Origin: Lachnospiraceae bacterium
Lineage (GTDB): Bacteria; Bacillota; Clostridia; Lachnospirales; Lachnospiraceae
Length of the DNA stretch: 64,000 nucleotides
Assembly (NCBI GenBank): GCA_017936785.1
Contig: JAGBEV010000026.1
Span: forward strand, 1-64,000
Direction of reading: 5' to 3'
Positions 17,750 to 26,303 of the stretch are shown piece by piece. Each line of letters begins with the position of its first letter. Positions within the stretch are counted from its first letter, which is position 1. Made by a program: the position numbers and the translations under genes. The notes under the pieces were generated by a model. That model saw only the letters and a program-made list of their open reading frames with translations, did not search any database and had not been told where the DNA came from.

Positions 17750-18583
17750 TTAAAATAATATCTCACGTATTTTAACATGAACATATTTTGGATTCAGTTT
17801 CCGTTTTTTCGGTTTCTCCTCTTCCAATGCCACCCTCCGGACAGCTTCTTCTATCAATTGGAAGATATCCAGGTTCTGCTCCTGAGCAATCTGCTTATAT
17901 TGTTTAAAAAAATACGCAGTGTCTTCTATCTGCTTTTGAGTTACATCCCTCAACTTGAAACGTCTGGCTATAGCGCTTACAAAAGCCTTAGGATACCAAG
18001 ATTCTATTCTATCTGGAATAGAGTCTCGAAAAACATTAGATCGATATGTAATAAAATATTTTCCATCCTTTATTCTAACAGAAAAAAAGGCTCGTAAAGA
18101 ATGAAGGTAAGAACGTACCACACGGGCAGTTACATGCAATTCTTTACAAAATTTAGCATAAAAAGTTGCTATTCCGATTCGATAGCTACTACTGTTTTCA
18201 TGAGTAATTTTCAAGAAATACATTAACATATATTTTTCTTTTGCTTTTAAATGCAAGAAACGTTTCTGATGGAATATCTTTCGATGAAGATTCACGTATC
18301 CTTCCTTCCAGGCCTCTTTATAGGAAAAATCATTATCCTGGATTGTGATATCATAATCAATTCCACTACATCTCTCAATTACGATTAAGCCTTTTTTCTC
18401 CAATCCCCACATAGAAGTATAAAAGCTCTGCTTGCACATACCAGTATGATCACAGACATCTTTATGATGTACACCATAGATTTTCCCTTTCAAATTTTGT
18501 ATTTTCGCAATATATATGAGAAAATTCATCTCCGTGGATGTAAGATTCTTCATTTTTTCCAGTAATTTGTATTTTATCTGCAT
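17750..18583 (-). CDS. two-winged-helix DNA-binding protein, possible replication initiator
   Basis: The 277-residue basic protein has a winged helix at about 12-70 (LTSTEMNFLIYIAK, QSFYTSMWGLEKKGLIVIE). A second similar unit lies at about 105-165 (KEKYMLMYFLKI, ARVVRSYLHSLRAFF). A lysine-rich C terminus follows. Two winged helices occur in plasmid Rep proteins of several families and also in regulators. I do not recognise the exact family. GAAAGGAAAAAAT precedes the ATG. It sits beside the oriT and DnaA-box region, which fits a role in replication or its control. Confidence 0.5.
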   Translation of the reverse strand: MQIKYKLLEKMKNLTSTEMNFLIYIAKIQNLKGKIYGVHHKDVCDHTGMCKQSFYTSMWGLEKKGLIVIERCSGIDYDITIQDNDFSYKEAWKEGYVNLHRKIFHQKRFLHLKAKEKYMLMYFLKITHENSSSYRIGIATFYAKFCKELHVTARVVRSYLHSLRAFFSVRIKDGKYFITYRSNVFRDSIPDRIESWYPKAFVSAIARRFKLRDVTQKQIEDTAYFFKQYKQIAQEQNLDIFQLIEEAVRRVALEEEKPKKRKLNPKYVHVKIREILF

Positions 18584-18689
18584 ATTTTTTCCTTTCTCTT
18601 GACAAATATGTTAAATATTATATAATAAAAGAGCATATTTTTTCGGACTTGACGAATCCGGATCTGGGGCATCGGCTACAGCTGATGCC

Positions 18690-19415
18690 TTAGTTTTTAT
18701 ATACAAGAATTTTTCTAACGAATTTTCCATGGACCACCCTACGTTTTGTATCAACTCCGGCACAAGTACTTAATGTCAATAGATGTTCTGTCTTTTTCAA
18801 TTGCATTTTCTTGCCCATATTTTTCTTTACTACTTTGATATACTTTGGATCTATTCCAGCAGAAAAATCAAACACATCTAGAATATTTCTGTTATCCATT
18901 TCCCCTGCAGAAAAAATTTTATAAACCAGAATCCTATCCGGTTGATAGATGTAAATTACATCATGCTTGTTTAAAAAATGAGGATTTTCATATTTATTTA
19001 AATCAGCAAACATGGAACCGTTGCGCATATTGTGTCCATAAAGCACCGTTACTGGGTCAGAAAAATCCCTGGCATTCTTTTTCTGGCTAAATATCATTCC
19101 AGAAAACTCAATTTTTTTTTCTACATTGTGATACAAATAAAAGTTTTCCTCTTCTGAAGCACAGGCTATCGCATAATCAATTGATGTTCCTGGGACTTCA
19201 ATCCATGCATAAACATCTGGATTCGTTTTTAACAACTTGCCCCAATCAATGGCATTATTTATCAGTACGTTTTTTTTATTTTTACTGGAAATTTTTCTAT
19301 ATTGCTGCATGTTCCCATCAGATAAATGCATTTCAAATAATAATCCTCCAGATACAATAAATACGGCACATAACAGAATTCTCAAGATTTCTGTTATTCT
19401 TTTTTTTAGCCTCAT
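18690..19415 (-). CDS. class B sortase
   Basis: The 241-residue membrane enzyme has an N-terminal anchor (about 5-25) and a sortase domain with the catalytic set: His in YGHNMRNGSMF (near 125), Cys in LLTLSTC (near 215) and Arg in KRRVVHG. The class B traits are WIEVPGTSIDYAI and the length between the motifs. It should attach surface proteins to the wall or link pilin-like subunits. The adhesin frame at 37.3-42.6 kb carries SPKTG, the type of signal C. difficile SrtB accepts, so it is the likely substrate. The start at 19415 has AAAGGAG upstream. Confidence 0.92.
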   Translation of the reverse strand: MRLKKRITEILRILLCAVFIVSGGLLFEMHLSDGNMQQYRKISSKNKKNVLINNAIDWGKLLKTNPDVYAWIEVPGTSIDYAIACASEEENFYLYHNVEKKIEFSGMIFSQKKNARDFSDPVTVLYGHNMRNGSMFADLNKYENPHFLNKHDVIYIYQPDRILVYKIFSAGEMDNRNILDVFDFSAGIDPKYIKVVKKNMGKKMQLKKTEHLLTLSTCAGVDTKRRVVHGKFVRKILVYKN

Positions 19416-19534
19416 TTTACCATTCACTCCTTTCCACTCCGGCATAGTTTTTGGCCGGAGTGAATTGCATTGTTAACAGGTGCTATATGTGATACGCAAA
19501 AATACGATACAGTCTTATTTAGCTTCATTGTTTT

Positions 19535-19840
19535 CTAATGTAATAATCTGATAAGTTGAAAGCATAACTCCTGTGCCTGATCAAACAGCTGTAGCCTGCT
19601 TCCCGGATAAATCAAAGACGCCAAACCGACCAGCGATAAAAAGAAAATAATAATGTTTGCAACTAATCGGAATAGATTGCCTCCGGTCCGTATCAGAAAT
19701 TTAAACATGTTACTTTTTTCTACTACAAATATGTTTTCTTCTGGATCAACATGATATTTAATCTTCAGCTGCTTCTGCGCATCCTTTCTTTCTTTTTCTT
19801 GTTTCACCCTTTTTACCAGGGTTTTTCTGAATTTTCCCAT
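19535..19840 (-). CDS. small membrane protein of the ICE, unknown
   Basis: The 101-residue protein has a highly basic N terminus (KTLVKRVKQEKERKDAQ), a short middle and one long hydrophobic stretch (about 58-82). It overlaps the end of the preceding gene by 83 bp in another frame. An AGGAAAT lies before the ATG. I do not recognise a family. Position between a helix-turn-helix protein and the sortase suggests a conserved ICE gene. Confidence 0.5.
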   Translation of the reverse strand: MGKFRKTLVKRVKQEKERKDAQKQLKIKYHVDPEENIFVVEKSNMFKFLIRTGGNLFRLVANIIIFFLSLVGLASLIYPGSRLQLFDQAQELCFQLIRLLH

Positions 19841-20423
19841 ATTTCCTATAATTCTCCCTGTCCATTAAAATGAATTCATTGTAAAATTCTTCCTCAAAAT
19901 CTATCCAAAATCCAAACTTGTCTGTTGTATTCAAATATTTTTTTGCTTTTTCCAGCCTTTTTAATTTATTTTTCACATAACATTTCAGTTCGCTTACCGG
20001 AATCAGTTTCCGTGTTTTTCCTACAGAACCAGGCAAAGAAACCTGTTGCACTTGAAAAGTCCCATTTTCACAATGTTTGTTTACACATTGACGTGTTATC
20101 CCTAATAAAAAGGCTACCTGGGGAATTGTTAAAAATTCATCAGCCGATTCTGCATATTTTTCAACAGATATTCCTCTATATCCATATGACTTCCAAAATT
20201 GCTTTTTCTCCGGCTCTGCCAGATACTCTTTTGCCAAATCATATTTCTGAGTTTCCTGCGTTACATATCGTTCCAAAGCTGATATGCTCACAAGACGTCT
20301 TTTTTGAAAGATATCTGCCTGCAATAAGCCTCTGGTTATCAACTTCTCTGTCGAGTAGCGTTTTCTTCCTAACAAAAAGGCTACCTGGGGAACATTCAAA
20401 TATTCTTCATCTGTTATACTCAT
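19758..20423 (-). CDS. protein with two excisionase-type helix-turn-helix units
   Basis: The 221-residue protein has two similar units: EYLNVPQVAFLLGRKR (about 7-22) and EFLTIPQVAFLLGITRQ (about 98-114). Each is followed by a wing with RRLVSISALERYV or RKLIPVSELKCYV. This is the MerR/Xis-like helix-turn-helix pattern of excisionase and plasmid regulators. It could act in regulation or in excision. GGAAGGGAG precedes the ATG at 20423. Confidence 0.65.
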   Translation of the reverse strand: MSITDEEYLNVPQVAFLLGRKRYSTEKLITRGLLQADIFQKRRLVSISALERYVTQETQKYDLAKEYLAEPEKKQFWKSYGYRGISVEKYAESADEFLTIPQVAFLLGITRQCVNKHCENGTFQVQQVSLPGSVGKTRKLIPVSELKCYVKNKLKRLEKAKKYLNTTDKFGFWIDFEEEFYNEFILMDRENYRKYGKIQKNPGKKGETRKRKKGCAEAAED

Positions 20424-20449
20424 TTGTTCTCCCTTCCTTTCATTTGTTT

Positions 20450-21487
20450 TCATAATTCCATTACAGGGCTTCTGGACACTGATTCCGCATTTCCTCTTAA
20501 ATTTTTTCTCCCAGCCGAATTTTGCTGCTGTACCACGTTACCTGTTTGCTCTGATGCATATTCCTGGTAAATTTCATTTAATGTCTTTTGATAAGACAAA
20601 AAAACTTTTTCTTCAGCAATTGCTTCTTTCAAATCCGGAATAACATGTTTATGAGATGTCTCTTTTAGATGTTCCAAAATACCACCTTTACCATCTCCAA
20701 TATCCTTTCTTCCCTCAATAAACGTAAGACCTCTCTCCTGATTTTCATAACCTATTTTATATTTTACTTTTGTATAGTTGATATACCGTAATGCATCTGG
20801 ATTACCTGAATTTCGTACTTCGTCAAAACTTCCAAATTCTTTCAAGTATTTCTTTTGTTTTTGTACCCACTCCTTATCTGCAACTTTCATCTGTTCATTA
20901 AATTCTGAAATCAGATATACCTTTCCGTTTTCGAAATCTGGATGTTCACTCCAGATACATTGTATACTTGGAATCATTCCTTTTTTTTGAAAAAAGGAAA
21001 TGTTATTGGCTAATAGCTTCGTATTTTCATTCACAGAGTGAAGATAGTTTAAGTCACTTAACTTATGCAATTCTGTACCTTGTTCTACATAAATATCTTC
21101 ACAAGCATCAATCAATCTGGCTGCAATCCCCTTTGAAACAGATTCCAAAGAATCTTTTTGCGAGATATCCACCATATTTTTATATTCTTGATACTCTTCC
21201 GATGTTGTTGCAAAAACATTTGCAACAACATATTTTATATATTCATTATTAAAACCAAAGGTTTGAGCAATCTCCGGTGTTTTATTGATAAGAACATCCT
21301 GAATTCCCATCCCTTTATCCAAATACTTCATTACTTCTTTTCCTACCTGATATCCCATATCATCTTTCCATAAATCAATATCCTCTTTTCTTCCCTTTAA
21401 TGCCAAACGGATAGAAGCAGCTTCCTGCTTTGTATAGGACGCCAGATAGCTCAATATCTCATCATATTCTTCTATTTTCTCCTGCAT
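20450..21487 (-). CDS. ICE protein of unknown function
   Basis: The 345-residue protein is soluble and mostly helical, acidic in its N-terminal half. It has no motif I recognise. Notable stretches are KGMGIQDVLINKTPEIAQTF, IDACEDIYVEQGTELHKL and a Gln/Asn/Ser-rich tail. AAAGGAGGGATGATTT precedes the ATG. It lies four bases downstream of the CpaE-like gene, so the two are co-transcribed. Confidence 0.5.
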   Translation of the reverse strand: MQEKIEEYDEILSYLASYTKQEAASIRLALKGRKEDIDLWKDDMGYQVGKEVMKYLDKGMGIQDVLINKTPEIAQTFGFNNEYIKYVVANVFATTSEEYQEYKNMVDISQKDSLESVSKGIAARLIDACEDIYVEQGTELHKLSDLNYLHSVNENTKLLANNISFFQKKGMIPSIQCIWSEHPDFENGKVYLISEFNEQMKVADKEWVQKQKKYLKEFGSFDEVRNSGNPDALRYINYTKVKYKIGYENQERGLTFIEGRKDIGDGKGGILEHLKETSHKHVIPDLKEAIAEEKVFLSYQKTLNEIYQEYASEQTGNVVQQQNSAGRKNLRGNAESVSRSPVMEL

Positions 21488-21490
21488 AAA

Positions 21491-22588
21491 TCATCCCTCC
21501 TTTCTTCCCTTCCATTTCCAAAAAAATCCCGTTTTCTTTTTGTCATTCATCGCCTTTGCTTCTAATGGCAACATTTTTTCAAATACTTCCGACTGCCCTG
21601 CATATGCAAACGGGTCTCTGGCTTCCTGGGCAAAAAAGGTATTCACTGCTTTTTCTTCCATCAACTCCAGTAAATCTTTCTGTTCTGCTTTTGCTACAAA
21701 ATTAAAAATATAATAAACACTGTTGTAAAAATTATTGGATATGACTTCATATGTTTTTTCAAATTCTCCCGGCTTACTTCCCACAACGAAAACCTGTATA
21801 TCTTTTTCACAAAAAGAAATTTTGTTAAAATCATGTTCGCTGTATACTCCATAGTCATATACCAAAAAATCATATTGTTTTTTCAGAACATCCTGTAACT
21901 TGTCCAACCGATAATACATATCAACGAATTGATAAGTAACACGCCCTTCATCTGTATCCTGTTCTGCTTCGGAATATGCCTCTGCCAACTCTTCCACCCA
22001 ATGGTGACCGTTCATCTGTACATAAGCTGCCTGATATCCTGTAAACTGCAAATGTTTAACAAACTGAATAGCTTGAGTAGTAGTCCCCATCCGTGCAACG
22101 GCACCAGCCAGCCCAATGCTTTTTTTTATTTCATTGTTTTCTTGCCCTGCAGCTTCTTTTGGTTCTGTTTCCTCAAAAACAATACCTCTTTTTTCATAAC
22201 CAAAATGTTCAAAGTATCCATCCAGTGCAAGCTCCAAATCTTCTTTTTGCTCTCCCAGAAAAACGGAAAAAATAAAATTACGTATTCCTTTATGGTACAA
22301 ATCATTGACTATTTTGCTTTGTGGCAAATAGCCAGCTGCAAAAATTATAGTCTGAATGCCGATAGCTTCCTGAATCTTTAAAATCCAATCTTCCAGAATC
22401 TCCGATTCGTCGACATATTGCTCTAAATCATAAATAATAGCTTTTGCCTTTTCCTTGTACCGCAGAATTTCTTTTGCCTGTTCTTCGATATAGAGATTTT
22501 CAGGAATATAAACACACTGTACTTCTCTTTTCCTCGCTATCTCTTCGCAGAAAAATCCACGTTCCCTTTTTCCTACAAAAACTATCAT
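21491..22588 (-). CDS. CpaE/ParA-like protein with altered Walker A
   Basis: The 365-residue protein has a receiver-like N-terminal part (about 1-120) and a P-loop-like C-terminal part starting IGLAGAVARMGTTTQAIQF (near 158). Later come FLVYDYGVYSEHDF and VFVVGSKPGEFEKTYEV, typical of CpaE/MinD-type folds. The expected GKT is MGTTT, so the usual lysine is absent and ATP hydrolysis is doubtful. Proteins of this kind place secretion machinery in the cell, but a role here is inferred. GGGGGAAAAGGG precedes the ATG; its start overlaps the upstream TOPRIM gene. Confidence 0.6.
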   Translation of the reverse strand: MIVFVGKRERGFFCEEIARKREVQCVYIPENLYIEEQAKEILRYKEKAKAIIYDLEQYVDESEILEDWILKIQEAIGIQTIIFAAGYLPQSKIVNDLYHKGIRNFIFSVFLGEQKEDLELALDGYFEHFGYEKRGIVFEETEPKEAAGQENNEIKKSIGLAGAVARMGTTTQAIQFVKHLQFTGYQAAYVQMNGHHWVEELAEAYSEAEQDTDEGRVTYQFVDMYYRLDKLQDVLKKQYDFLVYDYGVYSEHDFNKISFCEKDIQVFVVGSKPGEFEKTYEVISNNFYNSVYYIFNFVAKAEQKDLLELMEEKAVNTFFAQEARDPFAYAGQSEVFEKMLPLEAKAMNDKKKTGFFWKWKGRKEG

Positions 22589-23535
22589 TCCCTTTTCCCC
22601 CTTTGCAACACGGCATTCCAGTCTTTCTCCGTTTTTGGGCGGTCCTGGATAATAAGGATATCTTGCCTTCTTTTCCTTATCCGTTTTTCCAACAATTCTG
22701 CAGCTTTTCTTCCAGCCTCATCATTATCCGTACCAATCCATATCTCCTCTAAAACTTCATCCTGCAGATAACTTTCTACTGCTTCTGTCTTTCCTACCCC
22801 AGTAAGAACAAGATAATTCCAATACATATGAACCGGTTGATTTATTGTCATAACAGACATCGCATCAATAACTGATTCTGTTATATATAGCTTGTTTGTC
22901 TTATTGTTGATGAAAAAACATTTACTATAATCACATCCAAGGACATCTCTATAAAAGGGAGTAAACGTATTAGTTCCCCGCTGGCAGGCGAAAACAGCCT
23001 TTCCGTTGCTGTCAAAAGATACAAAAACACAATTTCCATAAATGTCCTGATAAAGCTGGCGACGGTCTACCATTTTCTGTACAATATCTGCAGAGATACA
23101 GCGTGTCTTGATCAAATACGCAAATACCTTCCGCATGTTTTTTGCTTTTTCGGGTAACTGCAACTGTTCTGGAAAAATGCCTCTTTTCGCTATCTTTCCA
23201 ATCGTCTGGATATTTTTTGTCTCCAAAGGGAACCCTTTTCTGTCTACTCTCTGTGATAGCATCCTAATTGCTTTCCCTTTATCCATTCCCTCAAATTCCA
23301 TTACAAAATCAATGATAGAACCACCATGACCAATGGCTGCGCCGCTTCCTGGTCTGGAATTTCGCCAAAAACAATTTTTTTCTGTATCAATAATGACACT
23401 ATCATGTTCCTTCAGACTAAAGTATCTGCCTTTTCGGATAACTGTAAATCCCAGCTCTCTGGCGTAATCCGTGATACGTATCTGCTCTTTCATTACTGTA
23501 TAAAATACCTTTTTTTCTTCATTCGTCATTGTCAT
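22585..23535 (-). CDS. TOPRIM-domain, primase-like protein (DUF3991-like N terminus)
   Basis: The 316-residue protein has an N-terminal region (about 15-100) with RYFSLKEHDSVIIDTEKN and GGSIIDFVMEFEG, as in DUF3991 and primase zinc-region relatives. A TOPRIM domain follows, with its glutamate in YITESVIDAMS (near 215) and the DxD in GTDNDEAG (near 268). It may prime DNA synthesis of the transferred strand or modify DNA topology. GAGGT lies upstream of the ATG. It overlaps the genes on both sides. Confidence 0.75.
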   Translation of the reverse strand: MTMTNEEKKVFYTVMKEQIRITDYARELGFTVIRKGRYFSLKEHDSVIIDTEKNCFWRNSRPGSGAAIGHGGSIIDFVMEFEGMDKGKAIRMLSQRVDRKGFPLETKNIQTIGKIAKRGIFPEQLQLPEKAKNMRKVFAYLIKTRCISADIVQKMVDRRQLYQDIYGNCVFVSFDSNGKAVFACQRGTNTFTPFYRDVLGCDYSKCFFINNKTNKLYITESVIDAMSVMTINQPVHMYWNYLVLTGVGKTEAVESYLQDEVLEEIWIGTDNDEAGRKAAELLEKRIRKRRQDILIIQDRPKTEKDWNAVLQRGKRE

Positions 23536-24331
23536 TTTCTAATACCTCTTTAATCTGTTGACGTGTCAGTCTGATTTTTTTCTCCAGCTCTTTAATCTCC
23601 TCCTTGAGCTGTTCTGCCGTATCCTCTGCTCCATCTGCTTTGAGCTGTGCATTCCGCATAATCTGATCTGTTTCTTCCTGTTCTTCTTCCGTCTGATATA
23701 TTTTTTCACTCTCCAGACGGGCAATCTCTTCTAAAATCGTTTGATTTTGTTTTTGCTGTTGCTCAATTTCCTCCTGCTTCTGTTCTATTTTTTTTTGATA
23801 TGCGGTTATCTGTTGTTCAAATCTCCCCTGTCGATATCCGTTCCAGTCTTTCATCACCAGAGCATCGACCCGATTAACCTTTTTTATATTGGTATATAAA
23901 CTTAAGTGTTCGGCATTTGAGTCTTCCTTCACCGAAATACGCAATAGCAGTTCACTCCAGCGTTTTGGCACATTACAGATACGAAGAATCACCCAGTCTT
24001 CCTGTTCAATGATTGTTTTAACAATAGGACGTTCTCCTAATCGTTCCATTGAAGTAAACTGATAGGTATTCTGTCCGTCAAAGGTATTATTTTTAATATC
24101 TAGTTCCACTTCCATCATCTGCTCTGCTTCGGAATAGTCCCAACGTAAAAGTGTTACCTTCCGACCATTCCATGCTTTTTCCTGTCCTAACACTGTATAT
24201 GCGTTTGCAGAACTGTCTGCTGGCATCCAGAAATTAGATGTAAAAAAGAATACATACCCTGCAATAAAAAGAAAAATGATAATATAAAACTGCAGATTTC
24301 CTTTTCCCTTTTTTAAAAATGATATTCTCAT
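23519..24331 (-). CDS. membrane-anchored coiled-coil protein, unknown
   Basis: The 270-residue protein has an N-terminal basic stretch, one membrane segment (about 15-32) and an extracytoplasmic beta-rich part (about 45-165). A long Glu/Gln/Lys-rich coiled coil (about 175-262) follows. The shape would suit a structural part of the secretion channel or cell-surface assembly. I do not recognise a family. It begins directly after the DUF5688 gene and overlaps the TOPRIM gene. Confidence 0.5.
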   Translation of the reverse strand: MRISFLKKGKGNLQFYIIIFLFIAGYVFFFTSNFWMPADSSANAYTVLGQEKAWNGRKVTLLRWDYSEAEQMMEVELDIKNNTFDGQNTYQFTSMERLGERPIVKTIIEQEDWVILRICNVPKRWSELLLRISVKEDSNAEHLSLYTNIKKVNRVDALVMKDWNGYRQGRFEQQITAYQKKIEQKQEEIEQQQKQNQTILEEIARLESEKIYQTEEEQEETDQIMRNAQLKADGAEDTAEQLKEEIKELEKKIRLTRQQIKEVLENDNDE

Positions 24332-25600
24332 TTACCGCTCCATTCCCCAGTTCCTTTCTGGACCTTTTTGGGCTTTGGTCTGTTCTTTTTTTATCTGCCC
24401 CTTGATTGCATTTTCATACAATTGTTCATTGACCAGTTTGTCATTAACATGTATGATTTCCAGTCCCAATTCTTGCCCTTCCTGAATTTCCTTTGCCATT
24501 TCTGCAGTGACCTGACCAATAGCATAAACGGCCTGAGCCTGTTCCAAAGAATCCATAATATCTACATAATCACCTAATACATTATTGATTTTTTCCTGGA
24601 ACACTTCCTTTTTATCTTCTTCACAACATATGTATAATTTCTTTCTTCCTTCAAAATTTCTATCAGTACATTTTAATTTTCCAGTATCTGCATCATATTC
24701 ATAAACATGATCTGATAACTTTTCTTCTGGTAATACCAGTGTGGAATTCACTTCCTGCACCATATCCTTTAGCTCCTCTTCTCCTATTCCTATTGATTTA
24801 CGAACTATCAGAACTTCATGAATAGAAGATGGAAGAACAAAATATTCCTCTCCAAGCTCTTTCGCTATCCTGTTTTGGACTTCTGGATTGACAATTGCAG
24901 CAGCACCATTAAGTCCATTACTATTTGTTAATACATACATATTGGCATCAGCCGGAAACGCTTCTTCCAGCATCTGCATCGCTTCCTCTTCTCCGATTCC
25001 ATTTTCCATAATATCTGGTAACACCATTTCCTTTAACATGTCTGACAGAGTAGTAAATTGGGAAGGAAATTGTTTTTCTGTATTTTCTACTGCAATTTTA
25101 TGCAATTCTGCTAATTCCTTTCCATAACTCTCCATTAGCACATTAGTCACTGGAGCAAAATATGTTCCTTCTGCATTCATTCCCAAAAGAACCCGGTAAG
25201 TCACTGCCAAATCTTCCACTCTGGTATATGGCTTATCCTTCAAATATTCCGAATTCCTGTCACCATTGACAAGCTGGCAGACAATTCGGTCCTTTACTTT
25301 CTCATAATCAAAAATATTGGAAATATCAAAATCTGTTACTGTAGCATTTGTGACATAAGCATCTGACATGGATTCCAAGATATCATTCATCCCCCTGCCC
25401 TGCTCATACTCCTCAAAATATGAGTTCAGATAAATATTAGGGACTATATTACTTGCTTTATTTGTTATCAAGAGACCATCCAGTTTCGTTCCATTATTTT
25501 TGGTAACGGTATGCATCTTGATTTCACTATCCGCATATGATTCTGGAAGGTATTGTAAAATCTGTTTTTGTACCTGTTGTTTAAATTCTTCGTATTTCAT
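24332..25600 (-). CDS. DUF5688 family protein
   Basis: The 422-residue protein matches the DUF5688 pattern, with MKYEEFKQQVQKQILQYLP, then VTKNNGTKLDGL and PNIYLNSYFEEYEQG. Members occur widely on clostridial mobile elements and their function is not known. No membrane segment or catalytic motif is evident. The ATG overlaps the TGA of a preceding 49-residue frame. Confidence 0.75.
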   Translation of the reverse strand: MKYEEFKQQVQKQILQYLPESYADSEIKMHTVTKNNGTKLDGLLITNKASNIVPNIYLNSYFEEYEQGRGMNDILESMSDAYVTNATVTDFDISNIFDYEKVKDRIVCQLVNGDRNSEYLKDKPYTRVEDLAVTYRVLLGMNAEGTYFAPVTNVLMESYGKELAELHKIAVENTEKQFPSQFTTLSDMLKEMVLPDIMENGIGEEEAMQMLEEAFPADANMYVLTNSNGLNGAAAIVNPEVQNRIAKELGEEYFVLPSSIHEVLIVRKSIGIGEEELKDMVQEVNSTLVLPEEKLSDHVYEYDADTGKLKCTDRNFEGRKKLYICCEEDKKEVFQEKINNVLGDYVDIMDSLEQAQAVYAIGQVTAEMAKEIQEGQELGLEIIHVNDKLVNEQLYENAIKGQIKKEQTKAQKGPERNWGMER

Positions 25601-25746
25601 TCTTTATCCTCCTTACATGCTTTCTCCCCCAACGCCCTTAATGCCTCTGCGTAAGCATTCATCCGCTTTTTTTTGGTCTTATTGGATTGTATTTCTAAAT
25701 CTACAGGCACTGGATTTGTTTGTTTTGTCATCTGATTTTCTTTCAT
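25597..25746 (-). CDS. 49-residue peptide, unknown
   Basis: A short frame starts MKENQMTKQTNPVPVDLE and ends with TGA overlapping the ATG of the DUF5688 gene. AGGAGGAAAATGTA precedes the start. The tight coupling and ribosome site support it as a real small gene. It is polar and basic, with a helical C-terminal half. No family is recognised. Confidence 0.55.
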   Translation of the reverse strand: MKENQMTKQTNPVPVDLEIQSNKTKKKRMNAYAEALRALGEKACKEDKE

Positions 25747-25771
25747 TTACATTTTCCTCCTTACTTACCAT

Positions 25772-26287
25772 TTACCATGCTTCAAATTGAAAAGTATCTT
25801 CCTTTCGGTTATAAATAACATTAAATTTATATGTTCTTGTCTCCTGCATAAAATAAAACGCTGCACTTACTGTATGTTCTATATGATTAATAAATGTTTC
25901 CCCATAATAAACCGCCTCCTGTTCATTGGCATAACCGCATTCATTGGCAAATATCCTGATTTCTGCAGCCAACCTTTTTTTGTTTACCCCCATCAATTTG
26001 AGAACTTCTTTATTCAGTTTTTTTATTTTCATTGTGGAAAAAAATGCTTCCTCATTAATATTTTCTGGTGTAGAGGCAGCTGTCTCCTTCTTGTGTGTAA
26101 CAGAAACTGTCTCCTGAGGAGAAACATTTTCCTGCTGATGTGTTTTTGGTGTAATCTGGACAATCTGGGCAATTGCCGTCTGTTGTTCCTGTATTTTCTG
26201 ACTATTCACTCGCCAATGCACAAAACCACCAATCATGACAATTATCATAACAATCATGATAATACTAATTTTTATATCCTTATTCAT
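25772..26287 (-). CDS. single-pass membrane protein of the transfer region, unknown
   Basis: The 171-residue protein has one N-terminal membrane segment (about 8-24), a Gln/Thr/Ser-rich linker (about 30-80) and a compact extracytoplasmic domain (about 85-171). The topology is that of VirB8-like or lipoprotein-like channel parts, but the sequence does not prove this. GAAGGGGGT precedes the ATG at 26287, so a longer in-frame extension overlapping the upstream gene is rejected. Confidence 0.5.
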   Translation of the reverse strand: MNKDIKISIIMIVMIIVMIGGFVHWRVNSQKIQEQQTAIAQIVQITPKTHQQENVSPQETVSVTHKKETAASTPENINEEAFFSTMKIKKLNKEVLKLMGVNKKRLAAEIRIFANECGYANEQEAVYYGETFINHIEHTVSAAFYFMQETRTYKFNVIYNRKEDTFQFEAW

Positions 26288-26303
26288 ATATACCCCCTTC
26301 TTT

